From Gautieria morchelliformis (Eukaryota; Basidiomycota; Agaricomycetes; Gomphales; Gomphaceae), in NCBI GenBank assembly GCA_015179125.1, contig WHVA01000481.1, forward strand, positions 21,592 through 85,591: a stretch of DNA of 64,000 nucleotides, read 5' to 3'. Positions 1-11,943 of the stretch are shown one piece after another. The notes below the pieces were generated by a model. That model saw only the letters and a program-made list of their open reading frames with translations, was not told where the DNA came from and did no database searches. Both the position numbers and the translations under genes were made by a program. Positions within the stretch are counted from its first letter, which is position 1. Each line of letters opens with the position of its first letter.

Positions 1-1311
1 GTAAACGCCACTGTTGGATATACTCTTTCCAATATAGAAACGAACAGATGCAGACTCTGACCCGATCATTGATAAATATGGCCAACAGATCGCTGATTAT
101 CTCAACGACCTAAACTGGTCCAAATAGGCTGTTGAGTGTGAATACAATCACATAAATTATACCCACTTCTCAGAATGACTTAGCTGGTTTGGATCAAAGT
201 AAATGGCCGGTTTAATGTTCTATATAATATAACGGGGATATGCTGTAGCGCCCTGCTGTATAGGTGCAGTATGTATGGTTCGTGTTCTATACAGGCACTA
301 CTCCTTATAGTAAGGTCGCTTAATACTCATCGTACACAACGGGTTGCATGGCGTGGCACGGCCCTGAATAGAGATCACTGACTTACTAATGGTATGGCGG
401 ATCCAGACGTGGGCCGTCATGCGCCTCCAGATATATACACGCCGGAAGAAGGAAGGGGCCGGATCCATATATTCTGCTTAAGCAAGTGTCAACACGGCGC
501 ACCGACTGTGTTAAAGCCCGAGGCCTGCCAGTGAGGCCTGAGGTATGAACGTTAGAAGCCTCGGTGAGCTGGTAATACCGAGTTCCGGTTTTGCACGTCT
601 TCCGAGCTCATCATTACAGAGCGCTCTGGCATGAATATGCCGTACGACGGTGCCTCGGACATCATAATAGAGACCTAGTGCCGTCCTGGTGCGGGCTCGC
701 GGTGATTGGCTAGCAATCGTCGACAATTGATCGCAGTTCAGCTCCCATTGGAGAGTAATTCTGGCACCCCCGTGTAGACTAGTCGAGACAACTCGAGACA
801 TCCGGGTTAACGGTGACCGTTCAATTGCGGAATCTGGGCATTGCGGCTCCCGCTGAGCGGGGCGCCGTCGGCGCTCAACCAAGGACTTATTTTATCAGCT
901 TGCTGTCCAACGAGCACATTGTCTTCGCGAGGACAGCCTACGCTTGCAAGTACATGAGCATGGTCTTCAAATATAAGCCAAAGCGACAAAAATATCAAAC
1001 CTTGATCGCTATGGCGTCTCTGCACAGCATTGGAACAAAAGCGGTGCTGCAGCCTGCCTGAGACGATCAGATGCTGAACGCCTCTCCAGTCTTTGGCCGT
1101 GACTTACACTACCGGAGACAGTGCTGGTGTAAGAGTAGAAAGCACAGCTCTCCATAGTTAGCAAGTTGCTGCGATAATTTCCTGTGCGGTCTTGGCCAGG
1201 GTCTTGGGTCCCAACATTCGTCTCTTATATGCATGTCATTGGTACTATATAGTTGCCTTGGATGCCTCTCCCTCCCATGAGCATCTCCCAGCCCCGCCCC
1301 TCCATCGTGTT
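1..1311. other. Intergenic, no gene recognised
   Basis: Mixed-composition DNA with frequent stops in all frames. Short ORFs here show no domain, no composition bias and no splice-compatible continuation. I saw no tRNA-like B-box or repeat array. The promoter of the downstream F-box-like gene is presumably at the right end. Confidence 0.5.
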
Positions 1312-2298
1312 ATGAGGCAGTCCCGTCGATCCAGACAAGCACAAGTTAAACCCACTGGATGCTGCCAGCTGCAGCTTGACCAGCATCTAGCTATCTCCGT
1401 GCCTGCAATTATCCATACAGGCGAGGAGCCTCTACCCTCCCCTTTCTCCCGTTTCCCCTCCGAGATTGTGTGCTTCATCGTCAGGCATGCAGCCGCAATA
1501 TGCTCGCAGACAGCACTGACTCTCACGCTCGTTTCCAAAACTGTCAGGGAATGGACCGAGCCAATTCTTTACCAAACCGTCACTCTCTGGACACCACACA
1601 CGGTCGACCTGTTCCGCGTCGCTTTCGACGCCAAACCACGTTCCTTCTTCGCGGCTCACGTTAGGAATTTATTCATCAATGGGGAGCACGGCGCGGACAT
1701 CATCATGGCCTGTTCAAACGTAGAAAGACTCGCGAGCTATCCGCCCGCTCTGGTGGGACTCCCAGATATTGATATGCAGGAGAACACTGCGTCCTCGACT
1801 GCTGCCTCCCCGTCACTTCCACAAAGTTCAGCAGACACTGGCTGTCCCACCCCAAGAGAAGTGATGCTCATGGGGGCGCTCGACGACGTCCCCTGGGCCT
1901 CGCCTCTATTTCGCAACGTCAAATATCTCTACCTAGGACTCGAACCGCCTCCTCCGGAGACAGCGTGCGATCTCTCCCTTCTCCCTTCCCTCACACATTG
2001 CGCCTTTCCTTACGACGGGGACGAGGACGACGCGCTCATCCTCACCATATCCACTCTCCTCGAGTCGTCAACGCTGACGCATCTCGTCGTACTCGTTAAT
2101 GACGAGCAGGGGAACCCGGACCGCGATCGCAAAGGCTCTATATGGACTAAACTGGCGTGTATGACCGATAGTCGGTTGCTGGTAGGCACAGAGCTCTGCC
2201 ACGATGGCGATGACTGGAAGGCGATGGTTGAGGCTGGGACTACCGTGTGGGGTTCTTGGGATAGGGACTACAGCGGTTGGAGGTGTGGGTTGCCTTGA
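1312..2298 (+). CDS. F-box-like protein
   Basis: Predicted substrate-adaptor type protein of the F-box-like group that is greatly expanded in agaricomycetes; such proteins usually bind Skp1 in SCF ubiquitin ligases. The reading frame is open from 1192 to 2298. I prefer the ATG at 1312 (328 aa), because the 40 upstream residues look like translated leader; 1192 stays possible. Near the N-terminus the run FPSEIVCFIV, then LTLTLVSKTVREWTEPILYQTV, matches the L-P-x-E-I...VSK-x-W...P-x-LY-x-x-V pattern of fungal F-box-like domains. The rest has weak leucine-rich character (RNLFING, VKYLYLGLE, LTHLVVLV), as expected for the LRR-like tails of this group. There are no introns or breaks. The substrate is unknown. 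Family fair, function inferred. Confidence 0.7.
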   Translation: MRQSRRSRQAQVKPTGCCQLQLDQHLAISVPAIIHTGEEPLPSPFSRFPSEIVCFIVRHAAAICSQTALTLTLVSKTVREWTEPILYQTVTLWTPHTVDLFRVAFDAKPRSFFAAHVRNLFINGEHGADIIMACSNVERLASYPPALVGLPDIDMQENTASSTAASPSLPQSSADTGCPTPREVMLMGALDDVPWASPLFRNVKYLYLGLEPPPPETACDLSLLPSLTHCAFPYDGDEDDALILTISTLLESSTLTHLVVLVNDEQGNPDRDRKGSIWTKLACMTDSRLLVGTELCHDGDDWKAMVEAGTTVWGSWDRDYSGWRCGLP

Positions 2299-2829
2299 CC
2301 ATTCTGACCACAAATGTATGCATATCTGACTGTCAAGAATAGAGGCTGCTGGGATCAAGACCCCTTAACCAAAGGCATGAGGTCGCATTCACATCCCGGA
2401 CTCCCAAGGTATAATGTTTACACAGCATCCACAAAGGCGCTGTCTGAGATGCACAGCATGTCGGTCCCAATCAACAAGGCTCTCAGGGTAACACGTATTT
2501 ATCAGGATGATCATCGCGTCCGGACAGCCGAGACGAGGGCTCGCCTGCATCAATGACTGGAAGCTAGCATTTTGACATAAGATCGGGAGAAACCACAAAC
2601 CTGGTGGATGGCTCATGTCCCCGTCCTGTGCGTCCCTTACTTCTGGCCATATTAATAGATGATTTATTATTATTAATTATAATTTGTGCAACAATAAGAA
2701 GATGGGCGAAGATTCGAGGCTGCATCAACTGTTGGTCTCTAGATCCTAACAACAAGAAAGTGTTAAGTGCTACACACGATCAAAGATGAAGCGTTGCCGA
2801 GACATCCAGCGGTGGTTATCATGTCAAAC
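2299..2829. other. Short intergenic, AT-rich tract
   Basis: Contains an A/T-rich stretch at about 2650-2700 built of TTATTA-like units. It separates the 3' ends of the convergent F-box-like and ArfGAP genes. No gene is seen. Terminators or polyadenylation signals for both genes probably lie here. Confidence 0.5.
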
Positions 2830-4457
2830 TCACATGCCCCCCCAAGGGCCATGCTGCGGTTGACCAGAAGGCTGATGTTGCCAAGCAGGCACACCGAAGG
2901 GATTGCCACCTTGCATGGGCTGTTGCTGGGGAAAGGCTTGGAGAGGCTGTTGCATGGGTATGTGTGATGTTTGCACAAACTGTTGAGGAAAAGACGTTGG
3001 AGTGAACTGTTGCTGCTGCTGCGGGTAAGGAGGTGCCAGTGGAGGTGCATATGAGTGCGAGAAGTGAGTCGACGATAACTGCTGGAACGGAGACTGGACA
3101 TGTACAGGGGCAGAAGGCGACGACTGGAAAGAGTGTGTGTTCACAGGCATTTGGCCAGGATACCCAGGTAACTGTTGAGCAAAATGATCCCCTATACTCG
3201 GCTGTGGGTGTGTGCTCTGCGTCGGGAACGGGTTGCTCGGACTTGTGAGCACAGGAAGACTGGCACTGCGACCTGGAGGTTGACTGGCCACCGTAGAAGG
3301 GAAAGCGTGGGTCGATGTCGTCCCCAACGTACTGGTGGAGCTACTGGAAGATGGGAATGATGGTTGCTGAAATTGACTGGGAACCTGGAGCTGCGACTGT
3401 GGAAGCATGGAGGGCATGCTTTGGCCAGGATTGGCCAGCGACATCATGTCGTCCCATACAGGGTGATGTGGCACTGGATTAGGTGCTGGTTGGGGCGCAA
3501 GGGGTGCAGCTGGGGCAGGCCGAACCATGGAGGGCGGAGCTAGGGAAGGCGCAGACGGTTGCCGGAGTGATGGTGCGGGAGGAATGGTGGTTGCCGAGTA
3601 TACCCCTGATGGACGAGGTGGTGCAGTTATATTGGATACGGTACTTGAAGGCAGAGGCGGAAGAGGAGACGATCGTCGGGCTATTGTCGCCACGGGTGTG
3701 GATTGAGGTCGAATCGTGGGTGCCTTGGCGGACGGCGCGTCTTTACTCCCAGTCTTGTCCATAAACCGCCTGAATTCGTATTTCCCTATAGTCAAAAAAG
3801 ACAATCAGGCTTCCGAATGAAGATGAAAATGTGCCGGGGAAGGGGCTTACATCGGATGAATTTCTCTAACTCACTATCCCTCTCCGATTCCTCCCGGTTG
3901 GCTGGTGGAGGATGGCGTGTCTCATTAGGATTATACTTCGCATTAGAGGCCAGGTTACCGATCGATTTCATGACCTGTAACAGTGAAGAAGGTATGTCAG
4001 GATCGGGTGTGACACATACCAAAGTACCAAAGTCAACGTGCCTCAACCTGTTCCCTGCTCCACGAGTCCATTGTCACGCTCTTCCTTAACAACATGGAAA
4101 CCTGTCATCTCTTGGGCAATCTGGGGAGAAGAGGCAGTACTCACACTTTGGTGACATGGGTGCCAATCTTGCGATGGATGCTAGCACAGTTCATACTATG
4201 AGACGGATATCACTACAGAACACCCAAGTTGTCGGCCCAACAGTACTGACGTACCATATAAAGATTCCAAGGTTATGCGATGCCCATCTTGGAGTTCTCG
4301 CCTTACAGTCAGCACACACATCTGGTCGAGTACGTACAAGCCTGATCAGCTGCCATAGTTGAAAGGATGGAGTTAACAGACCATTTCCAGGCTGGGTCAA
4401 GAGATCCAAGAGAATGCGCTGGTTTCGATCTGCCGTGAACTTGCTAACGCCCGACAT
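2830..4457 (-). CDS. ArfGAP (AGE2/SMAP type)
   Basis: GTPase-activating protein for Arf, acting in vesicle budding at Golgi and endosomes. Spliced model: exons 4457-4382, 4321-4255, 4195-4145, 4084-4042, 3974-3851 and 3785-2830, total 1317 nt, 438 aa, frame kept throughout. The zinc finger is assembled across two introns: C28-x2-C31-x16-C48-x2-C51, followed by the ASIHRKIGTH segment whose arginine (R56) matches the catalytic arginine finger. Next come KVKSVTMDSWSREQVE and SIGNLASNAKYNP...ELEKFIR, typical of fungal ArfGAPs. The C-terminal 300 residues are Pro/Gln/Ser-rich with FPQQ/MQQP runs, resembling clathrin-adaptor-binding tails of Age2/SMAP proteins. The fourth intron (4041-3975) needs a GC donor. 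The start is the ATG just before the family-typical N-terminal helix (FTADRNQRILLDLL). Confidence 0.9.
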
Positions 4458-4571
4458 TCGATTGTGCTCTGAGATGCAATAAGTAATGGGTCGACTAATT
4501 TCAGTCACAGCCGTGACGGACCGCGATCACGTGATGCTAACCAGCTTGTAAATGTTCCATGTATTACCGTC

Positions 4572-6360
4572 ATGTCTGAGGACTCCCGTAGCAACACATC
4601 CGTGCGCCAGAGCACCGAAGCTTTGAAAGCTTCCAGAATCATGGATCGAATACGACACGAATTTCGGAATGAGTGGAGACAGGACGATACCTTGCTGGAG
4701 AAGTTCTTTCCGGTATGCTCCTCCTGGAAACCTCATATAGAGGCGACGCAGAGGTGAAATTACAATGCGAAGACCTCCCGATGGAAGTGTATCCCGAAGG
4801 CACCCGACGTCGCGTCTGAACTCTAGACCCCGCTCTGGGTGCTGGTGAACGACATCCTCCTCGCAGAAGAAGATTCTCGCACGCAACCTTCCTCCTACCG
4901 CAAGGTACAGGACAGAAAATCTCGCAAGGAAAGTCAGCTCATCGGTATAAGTGGCGGACAGAACACAGTCGAGCTGTTTTAGCTACTCACGCCAAGAACA
5001 AACGGGTGCACACTTACCCACCTTCTCCCATGTCCTCATCACTTTATCTTGCCGGTGGAGGATACCAAATCATGGGTGTTGGGCCGTTGAACGAAGCAAA
5101 CAGCGTGGCTGGAATCGCACCCATAGAAGTTATAGTCGACTCAGATGATTCTCTAGTCGCTCGTGACCGGCTCGCGACGAACTCGAGCCAAATGTTCTGC
5201 AACCAGTCTAATCGACGGTTTGCGTTTGGCCTCATAATGACAGAAACTACATGTGAGGTGTACATGTTTGATCACTCTGGTGCAGTCGCGTCGAAACCTT
5301 TCAACTACCATCGGCAACCCTCACAGTTCTGTGCGATCATGTTCCGATTGGGTTGTGACCAATGTGATCTTCTTGGATTTGATCCCAGCATATTTGGGGA
5401 CTCTCGGGGGTTGGTAATTCATTCCCTGGTTGAGTCCGGAGACGGTACGGCGATGCCAGTATTTTACATCATTGACATGCGCGGAGAGCTTTTCCATTTC
5501 CCTACACTCATCGGACCCGGGAAGGTAGTTGTCGCACTCAGAAAGAAGGCCACCCGGGATCGCAATTCGTCGTCAAAGAGGCATGGATTCCCTACGAGGA
5601 ATTTCCTGGAAGGGAATCCGAGAGCTCACTCCTTCGTCATGCACAGGCTAAAGGTATAGTTTCTGGCGTGGCTCAACTTGAACACTTCGAACAAGTCCGG
5701 CGGGTAGTATCTAGGTCACTGGATTCATCACTGATGATTCCAGTGACCTAGATACTGTCTTGCGCAATCGTCAGGTCGACAATCCGACTGTGGACCACTG
5801 GAAGGCGGAACGCATTCACACTCGGATGGTCTTGAAAACATATGGCAAGCCGCTCAACAGGTTTGCGACAAGAAATGAACTGTTGTTGGTGTTTCATGAT
5901 GCTGTCCTTGGTGTGTTTTTTCCTCTGGCCTCGTTAGTTCTCATGATATTAATGCACCCTAAGCGCATTGGCAACTTCATGAGGTGGCAGGCATTCTACA
6001 CCGTGATATTAGTCTGGACAGCATCCTTATTAATCCCGGCGGCGCAGAAGGCAATTGTGGAATCCTTATCGACTTTGATCATGCCATTCGAGTTGGAGAT
6101 ACTTTCCGCACACGTACCTTGACGACCTTGAGTCATTTTACTTTGCTCTGCCATCCATACTCATGGCCTATTCCGGGCCACGCAAGTTCAAATTTGTACT
6201 GCCGGACATCGCAGTGTCTTGGAATGACCCTGATTCTTCTACTTTGAAACATGGCCACTTTGGCTTACAACAGTGCAGAGTCTCAGTAGACCCATGGTTT
6301 GGCCCTGCTTCCAGGCACTCACTAGTCGTCTTTTCAATTTCTTCCGTACCCGTCGTCTAG
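4572..6360 (+). pseudogene. FunK1-type protein kinase relic
   Basis: Remnant of a fungal-specific FunK1 kinase (Pfam Pkinase_fungal), a family abundant in multicellular basidiomycetes. Visible pieces in order: a possible first exon at 4572-4714 (DTLLEKFFP), the FunK1 core around 5190-5450 (MFCNQSNRRFAFG, LLGFDPSIFG), a frame change near 5525-5550 leading into FVVKEAWIPYEEF, a second disturbance inside a near-perfect palindrome (5707-5755), GKPLNRF at about 5850, an apparently spliceable intron (about 5913-5959), the catalytic GILHRDIS motif at 5990-6013, the DFG-equivalent LIDFDHAI at about 6068-6091, then YLDDLESFYFAL at 6114-6150 in another frame. The GTLPFMA...HTYLDDL segment expected between the last two is missing and no intron fits, so the kinase lobe is deleted there. 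Most likely nonfunctional. Confidence 0.7.
5707..5755. repeat. Near-perfect 49-nt palindrome
   Basis: Arms 5707-5730 and 5732-5755 are 24 nt each with one mismatch and a single-base centre. It sits inside the FunK1 relic exactly where the frame of the kinase changes. The right arm reads in a kinase-compatible frame and the left arm looks like its inverted copy. Confidence 0.9.
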
Positions 6361-7408
6361 GTCTCGGGAAACCCCTGTCTGCCCTCGACCCTGGAGGACT
6401 ATGCTGAGTATTTGGGCTATATCCAGCAGTGCATTGTCGACATGGAAGTTGAGGAATTACCAGTCTAGCAGCGTCAAGCCTCTCCGTCTGGTGAACCATC
6501 TGCCTTTTACCATTCGAGGAGACGAAACCGAGAACATTCAACTAATTCCCACCTGACACAGGCGTCCTTCCATAATATTAAAAGGCCTCGAGGGTCGGCT
6601 GGATGCCTAGCTGATGAGACTATATCATCCTGGCCTGATTTCTTGTTACGCGTACGCTAAAGGTGCTAATAATGCCTTACTGGCAAATATTTGTGATATC
6701 ATTGAAGCGGCATGGAATAAAATTGCGTTGTCGGTATATATATCCTCTAGTTCGTTTCTTATCACGTGGGTAGCCAACAATGCCTTACTGGCAAATGTGA
6801 TATCGAAACAGCATGGAATAAAATCGTCCTAAGTACAGTCTTCTGTGTTACGAGGAGCGTGTGTCCGCCCTTTCCATGAACGTTTGGTCATTCCATTAGG
6901 CTGAGAGTCCATGTTCAGCTTCTCTATAGTCTCTTCAAAGTAAGCTTGAACATGCTTGAATTACATAACATGCACGCTCCGACCGTCGACGTCACCCCTC
7001 TCGGTCGAAACGCTACAGTATATTTATTCATAAGACTTCTATTACTACTAAAATTCCTAATATTACTGTAAAGGTCCACGTGAAGTTGTAAGGGAGATTA
7101 AAAACATCAAGATCTGTACTTAAATGATTAGGGTTGGGGATATAGCTTGGTAGCACTGTCTAGGTGGCTCTGGTTTGTGGATACAAAAACGGTCCATAAA
7201 CGTTGCTACAGGTTGGTAAGCGTTCGATGCGAAATCGGCATGTTAATTGGATACTGGGGATTTAGGGTGCGGGAAAGATCAAAGTTTTAGTCCAATACAT
7301 AACTTGAAGGATCGAAAAGCTGAACAAGTCCGTCGTAATCAAATGGGTAGTATCTGCGAATGAGAGTATTTGCAATTGTCATGCAGCTTAGATATGAGCA
7401 GACTTGCC
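6361..7408. other. Intergenic, AT-rich, with a diverged repeat
   Basis: No gene recognised. Contains the spaced direct repeat at 6664-6827, an A/T-rich stretch near 7015-7075, and otherwise unstructured sequence. A small remnant of the FunK1 gene's 3' end may extend to about 6540. Confidence 0.5.
6664..6827. repeat. Two-copy direct repeat, diverged
   Basis: Copy 1 at 6664-6725 and copy 2 at 6772-6827 share ATGCCTTACTGGCAAAT, then TGTGATATC, then GCATGGAATAAAAT, with a few substitutions and a short gap. They are spaced by about 46 nt. Function unknown; possibly the footprint of a short mobile or tandem unit. Confidence 0.75.
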
Positions 7409-7681
7409 TTAACGGCGTCGACACGCTGGGCAGTGCCCGTGACGCATTACGTCGCAGTGCTCCTCCAGCTGCCGTTCTGAACACCTATGGTGGTTGCGGC
7501 AAGCCCTTCGCGAAGCCACACAGTCTGGGCATCTGCCCGAAGCACCGTATGTGCAGCGATGAGGGTGCCGGGAGCTATCGATACAAGTTGATCGAAAGCA
7601 GTCATCATAGGTTTCTATCGGTTTATAGATGTGCCCACAAAGCAGGTACTTTGTGTGTCCTTCTATTGTGATGATACACAT
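7409..7681 (-). CDS. Small Cys/His-rich protein
   Basis: A 90-aa product starting MCIITIEGHTKYLLCGH and ending CPACRRR. The opening pattern (M-C-x-x-x-x-x-x-G-x-x-x-x-x-x-CGH), an internal HPHRCTYGASGRCPDC and a terminal CPAC pair resemble a group of short, uncharacterised zinc-ribbon-like proteins that I recall as common in agaricomycete genomes. Nine or more cysteines in 90 residues, several as C-x2-C, suggest metal binding. There is no signal peptide and no obvious intron. Function unknown. It could be a fragment of a larger gene, but start and stop fit the family length. Confidence 0.5.
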   Translation of the reverse strand: MCIITIEGHTKYLLCGHIYKPIETYDDCFRSTCIDSSRHPHRCTYGASGRCPDCVASRRACRNHHRCSERQLEEHCDVMRHGHCPACRRR

Positions 7682-9084
7682 CTAATAACCCAAGCCGATT
7701 AGCTCGCAACCAGAGTGGGGGCAATGTCGGAGCTCCCTGATGAGTGCTTGAGGGACAGTCGGACGGCTATGGCAAAAACTTCATGAGTCCAATGTGCGAT
7801 GAAGGCAGGCGATATGCTCACATGGAAAAATGTAGTCTAAGCGAAATACTTGGGTGGGAGGCTGTAGATTTGGAACGGGGTGAATGAGAGAAACATAGCA
7901 TATGGGTTGGCTCTTTTGTACGCCGGGAAGGAAGACCAAACACATACATTGCATAGCCAAGTACGTGAATAGCAGCAGTCCATATAAAGGATAATTTGCA
8001 ATGCCGCGATATCCCGATAACCTGCACAGTCCTGTAAATCCACTCAATACCATGAACGTGGCATTTCCATTAAAACAATCAGACAAAGAAACAACGAAAC
8101 ATTACTCCTGCAGCCAGGAAAATGCAAGCCGAAAGCGGTCCCACATTTTACAGACGGTCTAGCCGCCATCGCCTTGGAAACAGGGCACATGTCCAGGAGC
8201 AACTTTCGATGACGAGCTTCATCGATATGGCTGTGAGAAAGGTGAGTAACAGCCAGGTGGTCAGCTCATAAGCCTCTGGAGTGATATATGGGCGTCAACC
8301 AGCCAGAGACGAGTAGAGGAATAGAGCTCGAGCTGTAGCGAACCAAGATGCACCCCAGCTAGGATACACGGCGAGGAATCTGACGGAATCTACCGCGGAA
8401 GATTGCTCAACTAGCGAACTTGCTGGGCCAGCAAGACGCGCTTTGCAAGGGGTGGAGTCCACGCATAGCCTGGCAAAGGGGACAGCCTTGAAGTCACCTG
8501 CGAACTTTGACAAGAACTGGCGACTATACTGCTGTGGATCGCCACTGGCATGACCAAACGCCAACCTGTTCCAGATACTACAAATCATGGTCAGTGCATC
8601 CGATAGACAGGGGATTTGATAAAGGTATCGAATGGAGATATTCTCATGGAAAGAGACCACTCACTGTCACCACGACACCTATAGACACCTCGTGGTTTCA
8701 ATTTACCCCGCATGCGGTGGTATAGTCAACTTCAACATAGCAACCTGAACATATCGGCCATGCTGAATGATATAATGCAGTGCAACATATATATGTTGCA
8801 TATGTTGCCTCGTGGTGTAACGACAGCTTTGGTTGGACGAGACGCCATGTTGCGTTTCCCGCATGATCCAACGCTGCAATTAAGAACATGAAGACGCCAG
8901 TTCTTGGTAAGATGGTGCGACTGCACACGTATCGCTTGGCTGTACGGTAGCACTGCCGGACAGCGCATCTGGGGAGGTACAGATAATGCAGCTCAAAGTG
9001 AAAGCTATAGGAGTAAACTATGAGGCACTGTGGGCGTCTGTGGTACCTCAACGCGTCCTGTTACGCCTGTCACTGGTGAAACCA
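7682..9084. other. Intergenic, no gene recognised
   Basis: Short ORFs on both strands lack composition bias or motifs. The right end is the MRE11 promoter region. Bases from about 9017 onward are duplicated in inverted orientation at 15402-15480. Confidence 0.5.
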
Positions 9085-11943
9085 ATGTCAGAATCTGAAC
9101 GCGATGACTCTGCTTATCCTCGTCGAACCATACGCCCAGGGTGTAAGTTGAAATACCCAGAAGATCATATGTAACTTATTCAGGCATGCCTCGTAGTCCC
9201 TCATGATACTGTAAAGATCATGCTCGCCACCGACAACCACATAGGTTACCTAGAGAGAGATCCCATCCGAGGACAAGATGCCATAAACACATTCGAAGAA
9301 ATTCTTCAGCTGGCAGTCAAGCATGATGTGCGTAACTTGTCGCTCCATGTACTTCGCCATTCAGTGGCTAACAATTTCGCCGACCTCCAGGTGGACTTTA
9401 TACTACTGGCAGGCGACCTATTTCACGACAACCGCCCATCTCGAGACTGTATCTATCGTGTTACAGCTTTATTGCGCGAATATACTCTAGGAGACAAACC
9501 TGTGTCGATAGAGCTTCTGAGTGACCCCGATGACGGCAAGGCCCCTGGGTTCTCGTGCGACTGGCGATCTTTAAAATCACACCAGATCCGCTAAACATTA
9601 TATAGGTTTCCTGCAGTCAACTATGAAGACGCCAACTTGAATGTTGGGATACCGGTGTTTTCTATTCATGGCAATCACGATGACCCCCAAGGAACTGGAC
9701 CTGTATGTCACTTCGCAGGTCTGCTGATGTCTTGGGTCACATTTTATGGTAGGAAGGAGCACTCTGTGCCTTAGATCTGCTTTCCGTCACAGGGCTGCTC
9801 AATTACATGGGAAAATCCGATTTACCAGCAAATGACAATGACGACCAGTCCACGGGATTGGCAGTGAATCCAGTGCTTCTTCGCAAAGGACGTACCCGAG
9901 TAGGGATGTATGGCATCGGTAACGTCAAGGACGCCCGAATGCACTACGAATTACGAAGCAATCGTGTTCGCATGTTTATGCCACACGACAAGGATGACTG
10001 GTTCAATATACTACTTGTGCATCAGAATCGGTCGGCAGATCTATTCATTCTTCTTATTACGTGGCTCATCCCCAACTTTTCAGGGTTAAGCACGGTCCTC
10101 AGCAATCAGTTCCAGAAGGCATGTTCGATGATAGCATAAACCTCGTCGTTTGGGGACACGAGCATGACTGTCGCATCGATCCGGAGTCTGTGGCCGGCAA
10201 AGAATATGTTATCACTCAGCCTGGCTCATCTGTTGCCACCTCTCTGGCTGAAGGAGAAGCTTTACAAAAGTAGGTGTCCTCATGTTTTTCCTTCAATATT
10301 CACTTATAGTTTTATAGACACGTCGCTATTGTTGAGATCCTAGGAAAAGACTTCCAATTCACCCCAATTCCTCTGAAAACCGTCCGACCTTTCGTGATGG
10401 AAGAAATAGTTCTCATCGACCTGGAAGGTAATCAGAAAGTTGACATAACAAAGCCTATGGAGGTGACCAAATTCTTGAAGTCCCGGGTACGCGGTGTCAT
10501 GCCCTAGCCATTGGGCTGATATTAATGCACTCTTCAATAGGTAAATGCGCTGATAGACAAAGCCAATGCCGAGTGGGATGAGCGCAACAAAGCGTCCGTC
10601 ACAGCAAATGAGAAGGAACTACCACGGATGCTCCCTCTAGTCCGACTCAAGGTAATTATTTATGTTCCCAAAAGGCTTCTTGTGACGAACTCTTGACTGT
10701 ACAAGGTGGATACGACAGGTGTACCCGAGATGCACAATCCTGTACGTTTCGGACAAGAGTTCGCGGGGCGAATAGCGAATCCTCGAGATGTCCTGCTGTT
10801 CCATCGTGCGAAAAAGGCAGCGGCTCGTGGTGGCAAAGTCGTTACAGATGAACCGGAACTTTCCATTGACGACCCTGACATGCCAGTGCGTGAAAAGCTG
10901 GAGAAGATCAGAGTGGCGACGCTTGTTAAGGAGTATCTAGCAGCGCAAGAGTTGCAACTACTGGGAGAGAATGGAATGTCAGATGCTATCCAGACATTTG
11001 TGGACAAGGACGACATACATTCGATCTCCCGGTGATTAAATTTCCTATTCTTACTAATTTCTCTCATTCTTGCTTTTTTCTTATTAATGCTTGTGGACAG
11101 GTACGTTGTTAAGAGTCTCAACTCTCTCCAGAAAGGTGTGGCGGCCGTGGAAGCCGACGAAGAGGAATTGGAAGAGAAGGTGGAGGCTTCATGCAGTAGC
11201 GTTCTGATCCCAATTGACATTGCATATATCAGTTAATGCAAGCCAAGGAACAGGCCGATGAAGAGTACGCGAAGCGTAAAATGGCCGGAAAGACTGCGAA
11301 TAAGGTATGTTGTAAATACGCGTTCTGACATAACTCAGACATGGGACAAGGCCAAAGCCGTGGAGTCAGATCCAGAGTCTGTTGATTCGATGATGATGGA
11401 TGTCGATGCGGAAGGGTCCGACTTCGATGAGCCCCCGCCCACAAAGAAAGCTTTTGTTAAAAAGCCGGCCGCGGCTACGAAGGGCAAGGGCAAAGCACCC
11501 GCCAAGAGGAAGAGCAAGAAAGTTGTGGTAAGTAATTGTTGTTCTACGATGACGTCACCGCTAAGTTCCACAATATCCAGGACGAGGACGATGAGGATGA
11601 GGATGATGACTTTATTGAAGACGATGACGAAGAAGAGGAAGAGTTACCCAAGACTAAAAAGTCTAATAGAGCCGCCGTGCTTAAGTTTGTTTCGCCCTGC
11701 TTCAATGGCATCTTACAGTTCCTGAACTTCTTATTCAGTTCCACTACTACGACTAAGAAAGCACCTGCGAAGAAGAAGGCCGAGCCTAAGCAGACAATGT
11801 TGAAACTTGGTTCGACAAGGGCAACATCTGGACGTGCAGCGGCAGGCAAAGCGAAAGGGAAAATGGCCGAAGTGGTGAGTTTCTACACACAGTGTGGTGC
11901 TTCTCTGACGTGACATGTGGTACAGGTGGATATTAGCGACTAA
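9085..11943 (+). CDS. MRE11: MRE11 double-strand break repair nuclease
   Basis: Nuclease subunit of the MRE11-RAD50-NBS1 complex; resects and tethers DNA ends in the nucleus. About a dozen short exons: start at 9085 (MSESERDDSAY), introns at about 9144-9200, 9328-9390, 9549-9605, 9703-9752, 10032-10083, 10270-10317 and further ones downstream. All phosphoesterase motifs are present: ATDNHIGY (motif I), LLAGDLFHDNRPS (II), SIHGNHDDPQG (III), ILLVHQNR (IV) and VVWGHEHDC (V). The MRE11 DNA-binding cap follows (QPGSSVATSL, VRPFVMEEIVL, NPVRFGQEFAGRIANP). The C-terminus is acidic then Lys/Ala-rich (11380-11880), as in other MRE11 proteins, ending VDISD with TAA at 11941. The second-exon acceptor is ambiguous; GTAG before TCCCTCATG keeps the frame. 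Apparently functional; pieces are duplicated elsewhere in the window. Confidence 0.95.
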
